Notes: generated by a model from the letters alone, not told the origin. A stretch of DNA of 64,000 bases from Halomonas sp. Y3 (GCF_024137965.1 NZ_CP099975.1:2542001-2606000), one strand, 5' to 3'; shown: positions 8,094-17,382, counted from the stretch's first letter. Numbers and translations are program-made.

Positions 8094-9181
8094 GGCGCCT
8101 CCTCGTCGTGGGGGCGGTCGAGGTCGCGACGTGCAAGGGTGGCGTCGTACAAGGTGCTGCTCTTGTAGCGGTCATTGAGTTCACGCAAGAGTACCATGAT
8201 CACCGCCGCCGCCGGCAGCGCCAGCAGCACCCCGGTGAAGCCGAACAGATTGCCGCCGGCCAGCACGGCGAAGATCACCGCCACCGGGTGCAGGCCGATG
8301 CGATCCCCCAGCAGCTTGGGCTGCAGCACGGTGCTCTCGATGATCTGGCCGACGCTGAACACCGCGACCACGCCCAGCAGGGCCAGCCAGGTACCGAACT
8401 GAAAGAAGGCCACGATCAGCGCGATGCTGATGCCGACGATAAAGCCCAGGAAGGGCACAATGCTGGCCAGCCCCGAGATCAGGCCGATCAGCACCCCGAA
8501 GCGCACGCCCATCAGGGTCAGGCCCAGGCCATAGATCACCCCGAGGCTCAGCATCACCAGCAGCTGGCCGCGCAGGAAGGCGGAGAGCACCTCGTCACAG
8601 CGCCCCGCCAGGCGGACCACATCGGCCTCCCAGCCCCGCGGCAGCAGGTCGCGGAGGCTGCCCATCAGCCGCTTCCAGTCGAGCAGCAGGTAGAAGGTCA
8701 CCACCGGGATCAGCGACACATAGGTCACCCAGGTGACGAAGGCCATGCCCGAGCGCCCCACCTGCCCCAGCACCTGGGCCAGGTAGCCGCCGGCATCCTG
8801 CCAGTGCTCGGCCAGGGTCTCCTGGACATTGTCCAGCTCTGCCGCCACGTCGAAACCGGTCCAGGCCTGGATCTGCGGCGCCAGCACCGTCTCCAGCCAC
8901 TCGAAGATGCCGGGCGTCACTTCACCGAACTGGCGCAGCTGCTGCACCAGCAGTGGAATCAGCACCAGCAGCCCCACCGCCAGCAGCGCCAGCAGCACCA
9001 GGAATACCGCACTGACCGCCAGCGGCCGCGACAACCCCCAGCGCTCCAGGCGGTTGGCCAGGGGGTCGGCCAGATAGGCCAGGATCATGCCGGCGAAGAA
9101 CGGCATCAGCATCGCCTCGAGGCGTAGCAGCAGCCACACCAGGGCGACCGCCGCCGCCAGCACCCACCACTCTCTGCGCAT
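8090..9181 (-). CDS. AI-2E/PerM family permease
   Basis: Integral membrane protein of 363 residues with about eight hydrophobic segments. It has the paired N-terminal helices, a soluble middle region and a C-terminal bundle ending in [18 protein letters not shown], typical of the AI-2E transporter/PerM family. The substrate of members other than TqsA is mostly unknown. The gene forms an operon with hda and is divergent from purM. This permease-hda-purM-purN arrangement is shared by several gammaproteobacteria. Confidence 0.85.
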   Translation of the reverse strand: MRREWWVLAAAVALVWLLLRLEAMLMPFFAGMILAYLADPLANRLERWGLSRPLAVSAVFLVLLALLAVGLLVLIPLLVQQLRQFGEVTPGIFEWLETVLAPQIQAWTGFDVAAELDNVQETLAEHWQDAGGYLAQVLGQVGRSGMAFVTWVTYVSLIPVVTFYLLLDWKRLMGSLRDLLPRGWEADVVRLAGRCDEVLSAFLRGQLLVMLSLGVIYGLGLTLMGVRFGVLIGLISGLASIVPFLGFIVGISIALIVAFFQFGTWLALLGVVAVFSVGQIIESTVLQPKLLGDRIGLHPVAVIFAVLAGGNLFGFTGVLLALPAAAVIMVLLRELNDRYKSSTLYDATLARRDLDRPHDEEAP

Positions 9182-9244
9182 CCTACCCTCCCTGTGGCGC
9201 CGTCATCGGCACGCCTCACGGCTGCCTGAACGGCGTCTTGATGC

Positions 9245-9250
9245 TACAAT
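9245..9250 (+). promoter_or_regulatory. -10-like box upstream of purM
   Basis: TACAAT, one base from the -10 consensus, lies about 100 bases before the purM start in the divergent gap shared with the permease gene. No clear -35 partner is visible, so this is only a candidate. Confidence 0.35.
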
Positions 9251-9347
9251 CTTGCACCCGATCTTGATCCAGTGCCCGAACTTCCCAGGCGGCCTTGCCA
9301 CTCCCGTGCGGCCGACCCGGGCCGACGACCTACCGACAGGACCCGAG

Positions 9348-10415
9348 ATGACCGACTCCTCCTCTTCCCGCCCCTCGCTCAGCTACAAGGATGCCGGCGT
9401 CGACATCGATGCCGGCAACGCCCTGGTCGACCGCATCAAGGGCGTCGCCAAGCGTACCACTCGACCCGAGGTGATGGGCGGGCTGGGTGGCTTCGGCGCC
9501 CTGTGCCAGCTGCCGAGCGGCTACCGCGAGCCGGTACTGGTCTCCGGCACCGACGGCGTGGGCACCAAGCTGCGCCTGGCCATGGACCTTGGCCGCCACG
9601 ACACCATCGGCATCGACCTGGTGGCCATGTGCGTCAATGACCTGATCGTGGCCGGCGCCGAACCGCTGCTCTTCCTCGACTACTATGCCACGGGCAAGCT
9701 GGATGTGGACATCGCCGCGGACGTGGTCTCCGGCATCGGCGAGGGCTGCGAGCAGGCCGGCTGTGCCCTGGTGGGCGGCGAGACCGCCGAGATGCCCGGC
9801 ATGTACGAGGGCAGCGACTATGACCTGGCCGGCTTCTGCGTCGGCGTCGTCGAGAAGTCCGAGATCCTCGACGGCAGCAAGGTGGCCGAGGGCGACGTGC
9901 TGCTGGGCATCGCCTCCTCGGGCCCCCACTCCAACGGCTACTCGCTGATTCGCAAGATCCTCGAGGTGTCCGGTGCCAGCCTCGACGCCGACATCGGCGG
10001 CATGGCACTGGGCGACGCCCTGATGGCGCCCACCCGCATCTACGTCAAGCCGCTGCTGTCGCTGATCCGCGAGAGCGGCGTGCCGGTGCATGCCCTCTCC
10101 CATATCACCGGCGGCGGCCTTACCGAGAACCTGCCCCGGGTGCTGCCCGACAGCCTCGCGGCCAAGGTCGATGTGACCAGCTGGGCCCGTCCGGCGGTCT
10201 TCGACTGGCTCCAGGAGCAGGGCAACGTGGCCGAGGAGGAGATGTACCGGGTGCTCAACTGCGGCATCGGCATGGTGGTGGTGGTACCGGCCGAGAAGGC
10301 CGACCAGGCCCGGGCCCACCTGCAGGCCCTGGGCGAGACGGTCTACCGGCTGGGCGAGATCGTCGCCCGCAGCGGCGAAGAGGCCCAGGTGCGTCTGGAG
10401 AACCTCGAGGCATGA
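9348..10415 (+). CDS. purM: Phosphoribosylformylglycinamidine cyclo-ligase (AIR synthetase)
   Basis: Makes aminoimidazole ribonucleotide from FGAM with ATP in purine synthesis. It has 355 residues from the chosen start; E. coli PurM has 345. The glycine-rich nucleotide region [11 protein letters not shown], the [11 protein letters not shown] loop and [10 protein letters not shown] are all intact. The start at 9348 is preceded by ACAGGACCCG. An earlier in-frame ATG at 9087 would add about 87 residues that overlap the divergent permease, so I reject it. The stop overlaps the purN start as ATGA. Confidence 0.95.
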   Translation: MTDSSSSRPSLSYKDAGVDIDAGNALVDRIKGVAKRTTRPEVMGGLGGFGALCQLPSGYREPVLVSGTDGVGTKLRLAMDLGRHDTIGIDLVAMCVNDLIVAGAEPLLFLDYYATGKLDVDIAADVVSGIGEGCEQAGCALVGGETAEMPGMYEGSDYDLAGFCVGVVEKSEILDGSKVAEGDVLLGIASSGPHSNGYSLIRKILEVSGASLDADIGGMALGDALMAPTRIYVKPLLSLIRESGVPVHALSHITGGGLTENLPRVLPDSLAAKVDVTSWARPAVFDWLQEQGNVAEEEMYRVLNCGIGMVVVVPAEKADQARAHLQALGETVYRLGEIVARSGEEAQVRLENLEA

Positions 10416-11134
10416 GCGACGCCAGCGACACCCTGAACGACTTCACCTCGGAGCCGGTAGGCGCGCGCCGGGTGGTGGTGCTGATCTCCGGTAGCGGCAG
10501 CAACCTGCAGGCGCTGATCGACGAGCAGACCCACGACCGCCTGGGCGGCGAAATCGTGGCGGTGATCTCCAACGAGCCGGACGCCTATGGCCTGGTACGC
10601 GCCCGGGAGGCCGGCATCGACGCCGTGGTGCTGCCCCACCGGGAGTACGAGAACCGCGACGCCTACGACGGCGCCCTGATCAAGGTGATCGAGCGCCACG
10701 AGCCCGATCTGATCGTGCTGGCCGGCTTCATGCGCATCCTCACCCCGCGCTTCGTGCAGCGCTTCCTGGGGCGGATGCTCAATATCCACCCCTCCCTGCT
10801 GCCCGCCTACCAGGGGCTCGACACCCACGCCCGGGCCCTGGCCGACGGCGTCGCCGAGCACGGCTGCAGCGTGCACTTCGTGACCGAGGAGCTGGACGGC
10901 GGCCCGGTGGTGATCCAGGCCGCGGTGGACGTGGCCGAGGGCGAGACCGAGGCGAGCCTCAAGGAGAAGGTGCACGCCCGGGAGCACCTGATCTATCCCA
11001 TCGCGGTGAAGTGGTTCCTGGAGGGGCGCCTGCAGTTCGCGCCCGGCGGCGCCACCCTGGATGGCACCCCGCTGCCGGCACAGGGCGTGCGGCTCTCCCA
11101 CGCCGACGCGGCCGAGGAGCTGGACGAGGAGTAG
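10412..11134 (+). CDS. purN: Phosphoribosylglycinamide formyltransferase
   Basis: Transfers a formyl group from 10-formyl-THF to GAR, the third step of purine synthesis; 240 residues. The nucleotide-binding [12 protein letters not shown], the catalytic [12 protein letters not shown] with THARAL, and the downstream Asp in ELDGGPVV are present. It has about 17 extra N-terminal residues before the usual start of the fold. It is translationally coupled to purM by a four-base overlap. Confidence 0.95.
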   Translation: MSDASDTLNDFTSEPVGARRVVVLISGSGSNLQALIDEQTHDRLGGEIVAVISNEPDAYGLVRAREAGIDAVVLPHREYENRDAYDGALIKVIERHEPDLIVLAGFMRILTPRFVQRFLGRMLNIHPSLLPAYQGLDTHARALADGVAEHGCSVHFVTEELDGGPVVIQAAVDVAEGETEASLKEKVHAREHLIYPIAVKWFLEGRLQFAPGGATLDGTPLPAQGVRLSHADAAEELDEE

Positions 11135-11153
11135 CGGCCAACAAAGCAAGTCA

Positions 11154-11183
11154 AGGTTGGATGAGCACCGGCTCATCCAACCT
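11154..11183 (+). terminator. Terminator after purN
   Basis: Perfect 13-bp stem (11154-11166 and 11171-11183) with a four-base loop, 20 bases after the purN stop, followed by CGTTTCC. Confidence 0.65.
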
Positions 11184-11207
11184 CGTTTCCTATCAATCCC
11201 TCGCTCG

Positions 11208-11363
11208 GAAAGCTGGCGATTTAAGTCGCGAGCGATGACAGGCTGGTCGTCGCCGGAGCGCAGGAACCGGAGTGTAGCCTGCTACATGAGGATTCCGATC
11301 GGACCGGCGCACCGGCACCGCCGGCGATCAGGATGTCGAGCGCAGCAATAAATCGACGCTTTC
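11208..11363. repeat. Dispersed palindromic element, copy 1, abutting dcd
   Basis: A 156-base non-coding element with terminal inverted repeats: GAAAGC-N3-CGATTTA at the left (11208-11223) and TAAATCG-N2-GCTTTC at the right (11349-11363). Its core at 11267-11290 reads CCGGAG, then TGTAGC-CT-GCTACA, then TGAG. The right edge is directly next to the dcd stop codon. The same core layout (CGGAG, a 6-base dyad, TGAG) recurs at 28034-28056. It fills the gap between purN and dcd. Confidence 0.65.
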
Positions 11364-11930
11364 TCAGGTGCGGGGGAGAGTGACGCCCCGCTGCCCCATA
11401 TACTTGCCGCCGCGGTCCTTGTAGGAGGTCTCGCACACCTCGTCGGACTCCAGGAACAGCATCTGGGCCACGCCCTCGTTGGCGTAGATCTTGGCCGGCA
11501 GGTTGGTGGTATTGGAGAACTCCAGGGTCACATGCCCTTCCCACTCCGGCTCCAGCGGCGTCACGTTGACGATGATGCCGCAGCGGGCATAGGTGGACTT
11601 GCCCAGGCAGATGGTCAGCACGCTGCGCGGGATGCGGAAGTACTCCACGGTGCGGGCCAGGGCGAAGGAGTTGGGCGGGATCACGCAGACATCGCCCTGC
11701 ACATCCACAAAGCTCTTCTCGTCGAAGGCCTTGGGGTCCACCACCGCGGAGTGGATATTGGTGAAGACCTTGAACTCGTCGGCGCAGCGCACGTCGTAGC
11801 CGTAGCTGGAGGTTCCGTAGGAGATCACCCGACGGTCATTCACGTAGCGAACCTGATCGGCCTCGAAGGGCTCGATCATCCCCTCCTGTGCGGCCATGCG
11901 GCGAATCCACTTGTCGGACTTGATGCTCAT
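11364..11930 (-). CDS. dcd: dCTP deaminase
   Basis: Deaminates dCTP to dUTP, feeding dTMP synthesis; 188 residues, as in the trimeric bacterial enzyme. Conserved blocks [37 protein letters not shown] and [14 protein letters not shown] are visible; the second holds the catalytic Glu region. I use the ATG at 11930, which has GGAAAGG upstream. A longer frame to 12023 adds 31 Pro/Ala/Gly residues without family support. The stop codon directly abuts a dispersed repeat element. Confidence 0.94.
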   Translation of the reverse strand: MSIKSDKWIRRMAAQEGMIEPFEADQVRYVNDRRVISYGTSSYGYDVRCADEFKVFTNIHSAVVDPKAFDEKSFVDVQGDVCVIPPNSFALARTVEYFRIPRSVLTICLGKSTYARCGIIVNVTPLEPEWEGHVTLEFSNTTNLPAKIYANEGVAQMLFLESDEVCETSYKDRGGKYMGQRGVTLPRT

Positions 11931-12044
11931 CGAAACCTTTCCTGCTGGGGTGGGAACGGAGGCGTCGGGCCGGCAGCCAGCGCCCGGGGCCGCCATGATA
12001 GCGGCCCCGGCCCCGGGCGTCACGCCGGCCCGGCCATTCGGGGC

Positions 12045-12848
12045 TCAGTCGCTGAAGGAGATGCTCGGGCCGGCATCCTCCTGACCGGCCACCTGCTCCG
12101 CCACCTGGCGGGCCATGTCGCGGAAGGTGGCCGTCACCTCCCCATCCGGCTCGGCGACCACCGTGGGGCGCCCACCGTCGACCTGCTCGCGGATGGAGAG
12201 CGCCAGGGGGAGGCGACCCAGCACCCGGGTCTCGTACTCGGAGGCGATGCGCTCCCCACCCCCTGCGCCGAAGATCGGCTCGGCGTGGCCGCAGCTGGAG
12301 CAGACGTGAAGGCTCATGTTCTCCACCACGCCCAGCACCGGCACCTTCACCTTGCGGAACATCTCGATGCCCTTGCGCGCGTCGAGCAGGGCGATGTCCT
12401 GGGGCGTGGTGACGATGACGGCGCCATCCACCGGGACCTTCTGGGCCAGGGTCAGCTGGATGTCGCCGGTACCCGGCGGCATGTCGATGAACAGGAAGTC
12501 CAGCTCATCCCACAGGGTCTGGGTCAGCAGCTGCTGGAAGGCACCGGCCACCATGGGCCCGCGCCACACCATGGGCTCCCGGGTATCGACCATGAAGGCC
12601 ATGGACATGGCCTGCAGGCCGTGGGCCTCGAGCGGGTGCATGCGGTTCTCGCCGGCCGCCACGGGGCGCACCCCCTCCCCTACGCCCAGCATCTGGGCCT
12701 GGCTGGGGCCGTGGATGTCCGCATCCAGGATGCCGACCCGGTACCCCTCGGCCGCCATGGCCAGCGCCAGATTGACGGTGACGGTGGACTTGCCCACGCC
12801 CCCCTTGCCGGACGCCACGGCAACGATGTGCTTGACCCCTTCGATCAC
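12045..12848 (-). CDS. apbC: Mrp/ApbC family iron-sulfur cluster carrier ATPase
   Basis: Cytosolic P-loop ATPase that binds and transfers Fe-S clusters; 267 residues. The deviant Walker A GKGGVGKST is at residues 14-22, the switch region DADIHGPSQAQML follows, and the cluster-ligating pair is in CSSCGH. Many homologues have an N-terminal DUF59 domain, which is absent here, so this is the short form. It is transcribed separately from the coiled-coil gene upstream, with a hairpin and a TATACT box between them. Confidence 0.9.
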   Translation of the reverse strand: MIEGVKHIVAVASGKGGVGKSTVTVNLALAMAAEGYRVGILDADIHGPSQAQMLGVGEGVRPVAAGENRMHPLEAHGLQAMSMAFMVDTREPMVWRGPMVAGAFQQLLTQTLWDELDFLFIDMPPGTGDIQLTLAQKVPVDGAVIVTTPQDIALLDARKGIEMFRKVKVPVLGVVENMSLHVCSSCGHAEPIFGAGGGERIASEYETRVLGRLPLALSIREQVDGGRPTVVAEPDGEVTATFRDMARQVAEQVAGQEDAGPSISFSD

Positions 12849-12912
12849 GGGCTGCTCCTTGCTGGTTCTTTGTGCATGTCAGGACGGTCAGGGGCCGCCC
12901 CGCACTGGGTGC

Positions 12913-12918
12913 AGTATA
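12913..12918 (-). promoter_or_regulatory. -10-like box upstream of apbC
   Basis: TATACT on the minus strand, 65 bases before the apbC start and just downstream of a hairpin that probably ends the upstream transcript. The -35 region is not recognisable. Confidence 0.35.
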
Positions 12919-12922
12919 CGAC

Positions 12923-12950
12923 GAACGGCGGACCCGAGGGTCCGCCGTTC
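12923..12950 (-). terminator. Hairpin between the coiled-coil gene and apbC
   Basis: Perfect 12-bp stem (12923-12934 and 12939-12950) with a CGAG loop. It lies 35 bases after the coiled-coil gene stop on the minus strand. It lacks a strong T tract. Confidence 0.5.
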
Positions 12951-12984
12951 ACTGCCGGCTTATGGCAGGAAAACGAAGCGCCGT

Positions 12985-14082
12985 TCACGCCGCCTCGGCG
13001 TCCTCGCTCTCGTCACTCTCTTCGCTCTCCTCGGGCTGCGGTTCTTCGGCGCCCGACTCGACCTCCTCGGCAGGCTCGGCGTCGGGAGCCCCCAGACGGG
13101 TCTCCAGGTCGGCGAGCTCGCTGCGCCAGCTGGCCAGCTGAGCCTCGAGGCGCTCGAGCTGCTCCTCGCGCCGCTCCGCCTCGGCATCGATGGCGGCCAC
13201 CTCGTCGCGACCCACCTCGATCGCCACCAGCAGATCGTCCCGCTCGGCGCGAGCCTCCTCGAGCGCTTCACGAGCGGCATCGCGCTCATCGCGGACCGCG
13301 CCGACCTCCTCGGCCACCTCGTCGCGCCAGATCTCCAGCGCCTCGATCTCCTCTTCGAGGGCCTCGAGATGGGCCTGGCGCTCCTCGAGCTCAGCCTCGA
13401 CCCCTGAGAGCCGGCCCTCGGTCTCCTCGATCCGCTCGCCCAGGGAGGCCAGCTCACCCTCGGCCTCGTCACGAGCCGCTTCGGCCTCTTCGCGGGCCTC
13501 GAAGGCCGCCTGACGCTCCTCCTCGGCCTCCTGACGGGCACCCTCTGCCTCCTGGCGCGCCTGCTCGGCGTCCTGACGGGCAGCCTCGGCGGCGTCGCGG
13601 GCCTCCTCGACGGCGGCCTGCTCCTCGCGCAGGGAGGCGAGGGCCTCCTGCAGTTCGGCCTGCTCGGCCTCCAGGGCCTCGAGCTCCGCCTCAAGCGCAT
13701 CACGCTGTTCGGTCAGGGCCTCGAGGCGCGCCTCGGCGTCGGCGATCTCCGCATTGAGACGCTCGAGTTCGGCACGGGCCTCGGCCTGCTCCTCGGCCAT
13801 GGCGGCCTCGGCGGCATCGCGCTCGTCCTGCAGCTCAGCCAGGCGCGCCTGCAGCGCCTCGATCTCCTCGCCGGCGGCGTCACGCTCCTCGAGCTGGCTG
13901 GTCAGCGCCTGGTTACGCGACTCCATGGCGGAGAGCTCGGCCTCGAGGGCCTCGCGAGCGTCGCGGTGGGAGCCCGAGTTGGACTGGGCGATGAGGGCCC
14001 AGATGACGGCGACGGCCGCTACACCCGCCAGTCCCTTGACGCGGTTATCCTTGAACGGTGATGGCTGGGAGGTTTCCGACAT
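12985..14082 (-). CDS. Membrane-anchored long coiled-coil protein, unknown function
   Basis: 365 residues. A short cytosolic N-terminus is followed by one hydrophobic segment (GLAGVAAVAVIWALIA, about residues 18-33). About 280 residues of nearly unbroken Ala/Glu/Arg/Leu heptad-like sequence follow, predicting a long parallel coiled coil. The tail (about 325-365) is very acidic, with repeated Glu/Ser/Asp. I recognise no enzymatic motif. The layout suggests an inner-membrane anchor carrying a rod, as in tethering, polar-scaffold or tubule-forming proteins, but low sequence complexity makes family assignment unsafe. Its start is divided from the pseudouridine-synthase gene by about 117 bases. 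Confidence 0.75.
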   Translation of the reverse strand: MSETSQPSPFKDNRVKGLAGVAAVAVIWALIAQSNSGSHRDAREALEAELSAMESRNQALTSQLEERDAAGEEIEALQARLAELQDERDAAEAAMAEEQAEARAELERLNAEIADAEARLEALTEQRDALEAELEALEAEQAELQEALASLREEQAAVEEARDAAEAARQDAEQARQEAEGARQEAEEERQAAFEAREEAEAARDEAEGELASLGERIEETEGRLSGVEAELEERQAHLEALEEEIEALEIWRDEVAEEVGAVRDERDAAREALEEARAERDDLLVAIEVGRDEVAAIDAEAERREEQLERLEAQLASWRSELADLETRLGAPDAEPAEEVESGAEEPQPEESEESDESEDAEAA

Positions 14083-14199
14083 AGGTAGTTCCTCGCTGCG
14101 TTCCAGTAATCATCGCCGCCCGGCACGGCCGAGCGACATGCACACACCGTCCCAGCATACCTAGGGCCGCCAGCCGGGGAAAGGGAGGCGACGGGGGGC

Positions 14200-14931
14200 T
14201 CAGAACCTCTCGGTGGGTTTGAGGTAGCGCCACTCTCCAGGCGGCACCGCCCCAAGCGATACCCCGCCGAGGCGCAGCCGGCGGGTCGCCACTACCGTCA
14301 GCCCGACCGCCCGACACAGGGGCTCCAGCAGGCCCGACGCCCTGCCCTTGATGGCAAAGCGCAGGCGGGTTTCGCTCTGCCAGCTGACCCTGGCGGGCCC
14401 CGGGAGCTGGCCGGGCAGCGCAGTGCCGCTGCGCAGCGCCTCGAGTCCCGCCTCATCGAGACTGCCGATCACCTCCACCTGCCACTCCTCCTCCAGCCGT
14501 GAGCCCCGCTCGCCCAGCCGCCGGGCCACGCCGCGATCCTGGGTGAAGACCAGCAGCCCCTCCTCGCCGGGGGCCAGCGGCAGCAGGGGCACCAGGCCGC
14601 GAAAGTGCGCCTTGAGCGGGGCCTGGCCGACGGGGTCCTCGCCCCAGTGCGTCGCCTTGCGAATCAGCCGCCGGGCCAGCTCCTCCTCCTCGGCGGCCTG
14701 GAGCTGCGCCGGGCAGTTGAGCAGCAGGGTCGTCGGCGGGATCTCCCGGGGCATCGCACCGGGAAGCAGCTCGATGCGCTGTTCGCTCACCTTGAACTGG
14801 GGCTCCTCAACCACCCGGCCGTCGACGCTGACCCAACCGCCGGCAATATAGAGCTCCGCCTCCCGACGCGAGCAGGGCAGCTGGCGCGCCAGCCGCTTGG
14901 AGAGCCGCTCTCCCGGCGCCTTGTCACTCAT
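14200..14931 (-). CDS. S4-domain pseudouridine synthase-like protein (RsuA/RluB/RluF group)
   Basis: 243 residues. The N-terminal S4 RNA-binding domain (RLSKRLARQLPCSRREAEL, WVSVDGRVV, about residues 8-45) is followed by an RsuA-type synthase fold (EEGLLVFTQDRGVARRL, EEEWQVEVIG, LRLGGVSLG). Active members carry a GRLD motif with the catalytic Asp just before the GLL strand. Here that place reads PLAPGEEGLL and no Asp is seen, so catalysis is doubtful. The start at 14931 overlaps the upstream lipoprotein gene by eight bases; a longer frame up to 15114 is its shadow. It ends a three-gene unit with the lipoprotein and the spermidine-synthase-like gene. Confidence 0.8.
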   Translation of the reverse strand: MSDKAPGERLSKRLARQLPCSRREAELYIAGGWVSVDGRVVEEPQFKVSEQRIELLPGAMPREIPPTTLLLNCPAQLQAAEEEELARRLIRKATHWGEDPVGQAPLKAHFRGLVPLLPLAPGEEGLLVFTQDRGVARRLGERGSRLEEEWQVEVIGSLDEAGLEALRSGTALPGQLPGPARVSWQSETRLRFAIKGRASGLLEPLCRAVGLTVVATRRLRLGGVSLGAVPPGEWRYLKPTERF

Positions 14932-15553
14932 GATCTTTCTCTCCGTGATGATAGAGGCTCGCAGAAGGCGCCTCGAAACGCCAGCGCGACAGCCAGGGGA
15001 TGCCCCGCACCTCCACGCCCAGGCTACGCAGCCAGCGGGCGGTGACCAGGTTGGACTGGTGGGTCCACCAATAGGCGCGAGGATAGGGAACGAAGAGGAG
15101 GTCAAACTCCTCACTGTAGGCAGGCGATGCTAGCGGCGCCTCGAAATGGGCATCCAGACGCCGCTTGAGGGCAATCACCCGGGCCTCTTCGGCCACCAGG
15201 GGGTAGACGGCGACCAGCCCCTCCGGGGCCAGGCCCGACAGCGCCTCCGGGCCGGTTATCGCCTCGTGCACGCCGCGCCCCAGGCCGCTCCGGGTGGGCC
15301 AGAGCAGGGCCGCGGCACCGGAAAGCAGGTGACGCTCGGCCTCCACGTACCAGCGCCACTCGCCGTAGCTGTAGCGCACCATGCCGCCCTCCCGGCGCGG
15401 CAGCACCAGGCTCGCGTGGCGTCCGTGGTCGAGCAGGTAGACCGTCACGGGCGAGACGGGTGCCTCCGGTGGCGTCAGCCGTCCCGCGCAGCCGGCCAGA
15501 AGGAGCAGCACCAGGAGCAGCGGGGCCCGGCGCAGGGCGTAAGAGCCACGCAT
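14924..15553 (-). CDS. Conserved lipoprotein, possibly DUF2459 family
   Basis: 209 residues with a clear lipoprotein signal (LLLVLLLLAGC). The soluble part holds the blocks LLDHGRHASLVLP, VRYSYGEWRWY, FVPYPRAYWWTHQSNLV and ARWLRSLG. These remind me of the DUF2459/urease-region hypothetical family, which has no established function; I am not sure of the match. It begins one base from the stop of the upstream gene and overlaps the downstream pseudouridine-synthase-like gene, so it is the middle member of a tight operon. Confidence 0.7.
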   Translation of the reverse strand: MRGSYALRRAPLLLVLLLLAGCAGRLTPPEAPVSPVTVYLLDHGRHASLVLPRREGGMVRYSYGEWRWYVEAERHLLSGAAALLWPTRSGLGRGVHEAITGPEALSGLAPEGLVAVYPLVAEEARVIALKRRLDAHFEAPLASPAYSEEFDLLFVPYPRAYWWTHQSNLVTARWLRSLGVEVRGIPWLSRWRFEAPSASLYHHGEKDHE

Positions 15554-15554
15554 C

Positions 15555-16229
15555 TCAGCTGGCCAGCCAGATGCAGTGCTTGGCCCCCTTGCCGGGGCGA
15601 TGGGCGCGCACCGTGACCGTCTCGACCAGAAAGCCGATCCGGCGCAGGCGCTCGGTAAAGGCGGGATCCTGGCCCGCCGACCATACCGCCAGCACCCCGT
15701 CGGGGCGCAGGGCCGCCTGGGCGGCGGCCAGCCCCTTGGGAGAGTAGAGCCAGTCGTTCTCGCGCCGGGTCAGCCCCTCGGGACCGTTGTCCACGTCGAG
15801 CATGATGGCATCGAAACCGCCGGGCTCGCGGCGCAGCAGCTCGCCCACGTCGCCCAGGCTGACCCGGGTGCGCGGGTCGTCGAGCGGATGGCCCGAGGCG
15901 GCGCCCAGGGGCCCGCGGTTCCACTCCACCACCCCCGGGACCAGCTCGGCCACCACCACCTCGGCGTCCTCGCCCAGGACGGCCAGGGCCGCGGCCAGGG
16001 TAAAGCCCATGCCCAGGCCGCCCACCAGCACCCGGGCGCCGGGGCGGTCGGCGATACGCTCACAGGCCAGCTCGGCCAGGGCATCCTCAGAGCCGTGCAG
16101 GCGGGTGTTCATGAGCTCGCCGGGGGCCCCGGCGATGCGGATGGAGAATTCGTCATTGCGCTGCAGCAGCCGAAGCTCGCTGCCCTTGCCGGGAATGCTG
16201 GCGGTACCGATCAGTTCGAACTTGGCCAT
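15555..16229 (-). CDS. Spermidine synthase-like SAM-dependent protein
   Basis: 224 residues with a Rossmann-type SAM-binding fold. The glycine-rich loop reads VLVGGLGMGFTLAAAL, the acidic strand end is VVVAELVPGVVEWN, and the post-motif is IMLDVDNGPEGL. This layout is that of the spermidine-synthase/spermine-synthase superfamily. Many stand-alone members are not proven polyamine enzymes, so the substrate is open. I choose the ATG at 16229 (MAKFELIG); the frame extends to 16274 without a ribosome site. It heads the three-gene unit. Confidence 0.8.
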   Translation of the reverse strand: MAKFELIGTASIPGKGSELRLLQRNDEFSIRIAGAPGELMNTRLHGSEDALAELACERIADRPGARVLVGGLGMGFTLAAALAVLGEDAEVVVAELVPGVVEWNRGPLGAASGHPLDDPRTRVSLGDVGELLRREPGGFDAIMLDVDNGPEGLTRRENDWLYSPKGLAAAQAALRPDGVLAVWSAGQDPAFTERLRRIGFLVETVTVRAHRPGKGAKHCIWLAS

Positions 16230-16361
16230 GGTGTCTCGCTGCCGTGGGAATGGGGTGAAGCCGAGGCGTGACATTATGCTGACTGTCGTCCCGCCGTACC
16301 ATTATTTGGCCGTTGCCCCCCGGCAGGCAGCGGCATTGGCAACGAGTGCTGGGCGGGGCGT

Positions 16362-17333
16362 ATGATGCAGGTACGCCCATGGATGGCCTCCGCCATGACT
16401 GCATCGCCGCCCAGGCGCCCCTCGCGCCCCCTGCCCCTCCTCACGCTGCTGCCGCGGGTGGCTCGCTTCCTGTGGCGGGTGCTCACCGCCTTCCTGCGCA
16501 ACCGCGGCATCCTGCTGGCCGGCGGCGTCGGCTACAATATCCTGCTCTCCATCGTGCCGCTCTTCGCCCTGCTGGTGGTGCTGCTGGCCCGGGTGGTGGA
16601 CGAGGCGCACCTGCTCGACGTCCTCAGCATCCAGGTACAGCACCTGGCTCCGGCCCACGCCGAGGTGCTGCTGGAGGCGGTGCGCGCCCTGCTCGACACC
16701 CGCGAGGTGATCGGCATCCTCGGCTTCCCGATCCTGCTGCTCTTCAGCTCCTTCGCCTTCCGCATGCTGGAGGACGCCCTGGCGATCATCTTCCACGCCC
16801 CGGACACCCATCACCAGGGACGCAGCGCCTGGGTCTCGGTGCTGCTGCCCTACGCCTTCATGGTGGTGCTGGGCGCCGGGCTGATGGCACTCACCCTGCT
16901 GGTCAGCCTGCTCAGCTCCCTCAATACGCTCTGGCTGGCGCTCTTCGATCGGGAGCTGCCGCTGTCGGGCGCCTCGGAGCCGGTGCTCAACCTGGCCAGC
17001 TTTATCGGGGTCTTCCTGCTGTTCAGCGCCATCTACAAGGTGCTGCCGGTGGTGCGGGTGGCGCTGCGCCGGGCGGTGATCGGTGGGCTGGTGGCCGCCC
17101 TGCTGTGGGAGGGAGTGCGGCTGCTGCTGGTCTACTACTTCGCCAATATCTCCTTCGTCAACGCCGTCTACGGCTCCCTGGCGACCCTGATCGTGGTCCT
17201 GCTGAGCCTGGAGGTGGGCGCCATCATCCTGCTGCTGGGGGCCCAGGTGATCGCCGAGCTGGAGCACAACGCCCGCCAGGGGCTGCCCTGGCATATCGAC
17301 CCGCGACGCCAGGCGATCACCCACATCGATTGA
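16362..17333 (+). CDS. YihY/BrkB family inner-membrane protein
   Basis: 323 residues with six or so transmembrane helices. The family marks LLAGGVGYNILLSIVPLFALL (after about residue 50) and LWEGVRLLLVYYFANI with SFVNAVYGSLATLIVVLL are present. The family was once called RNase BN/BrkB; its role is not settled. The start is uncertain: the TATGAT around the first ATG resembles a -10 box, so translation may begin at 16383 or 16395, which removes 7 or 11 residues only. It stands alone between a divergent operon and a convergent gene. Confidence 0.83.
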   Translation: MMQVRPWMASAMTASPPRRPSRPLPLLTLLPRVARFLWRVLTAFLRNRGILLAGGVGYNILLSIVPLFALLVVLLARVVDEAHLLDVLSIQVQHLAPAHAEVLLEAVRALLDTREVIGILGFPILLLFSSFAFRMLEDALAIIFHAPDTHHQGRSAWVSVLLPYAFMVVLGAGLMALTLLVSLLSSLNTLWLALFDRELPLSGASEPVLNLASFIGVFLLFSAIYKVLPVVRVALRRAVIGGLVAALLWEGVRLLLVYYFANISFVNAVYGSLATLIVVLLSLEVGAIILLLGAQVIAELEHNARQGLPWHIDPRRQAITHID

Positions 17334-17382
17334 GCGCCGTCGCCCTCCGCGAAAGGGCTCGCCCCTCCCGGGCGGCTGGCCC

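Noticed and set aside
11532..13757. A 741-codon plus-strand frame across dcd, apbC and the coiled-coil gene
   Set aside because: It crosses several intergenic regions and promoters and is Arg/Pro/His-rich; the three minus-strand genes explain the region.
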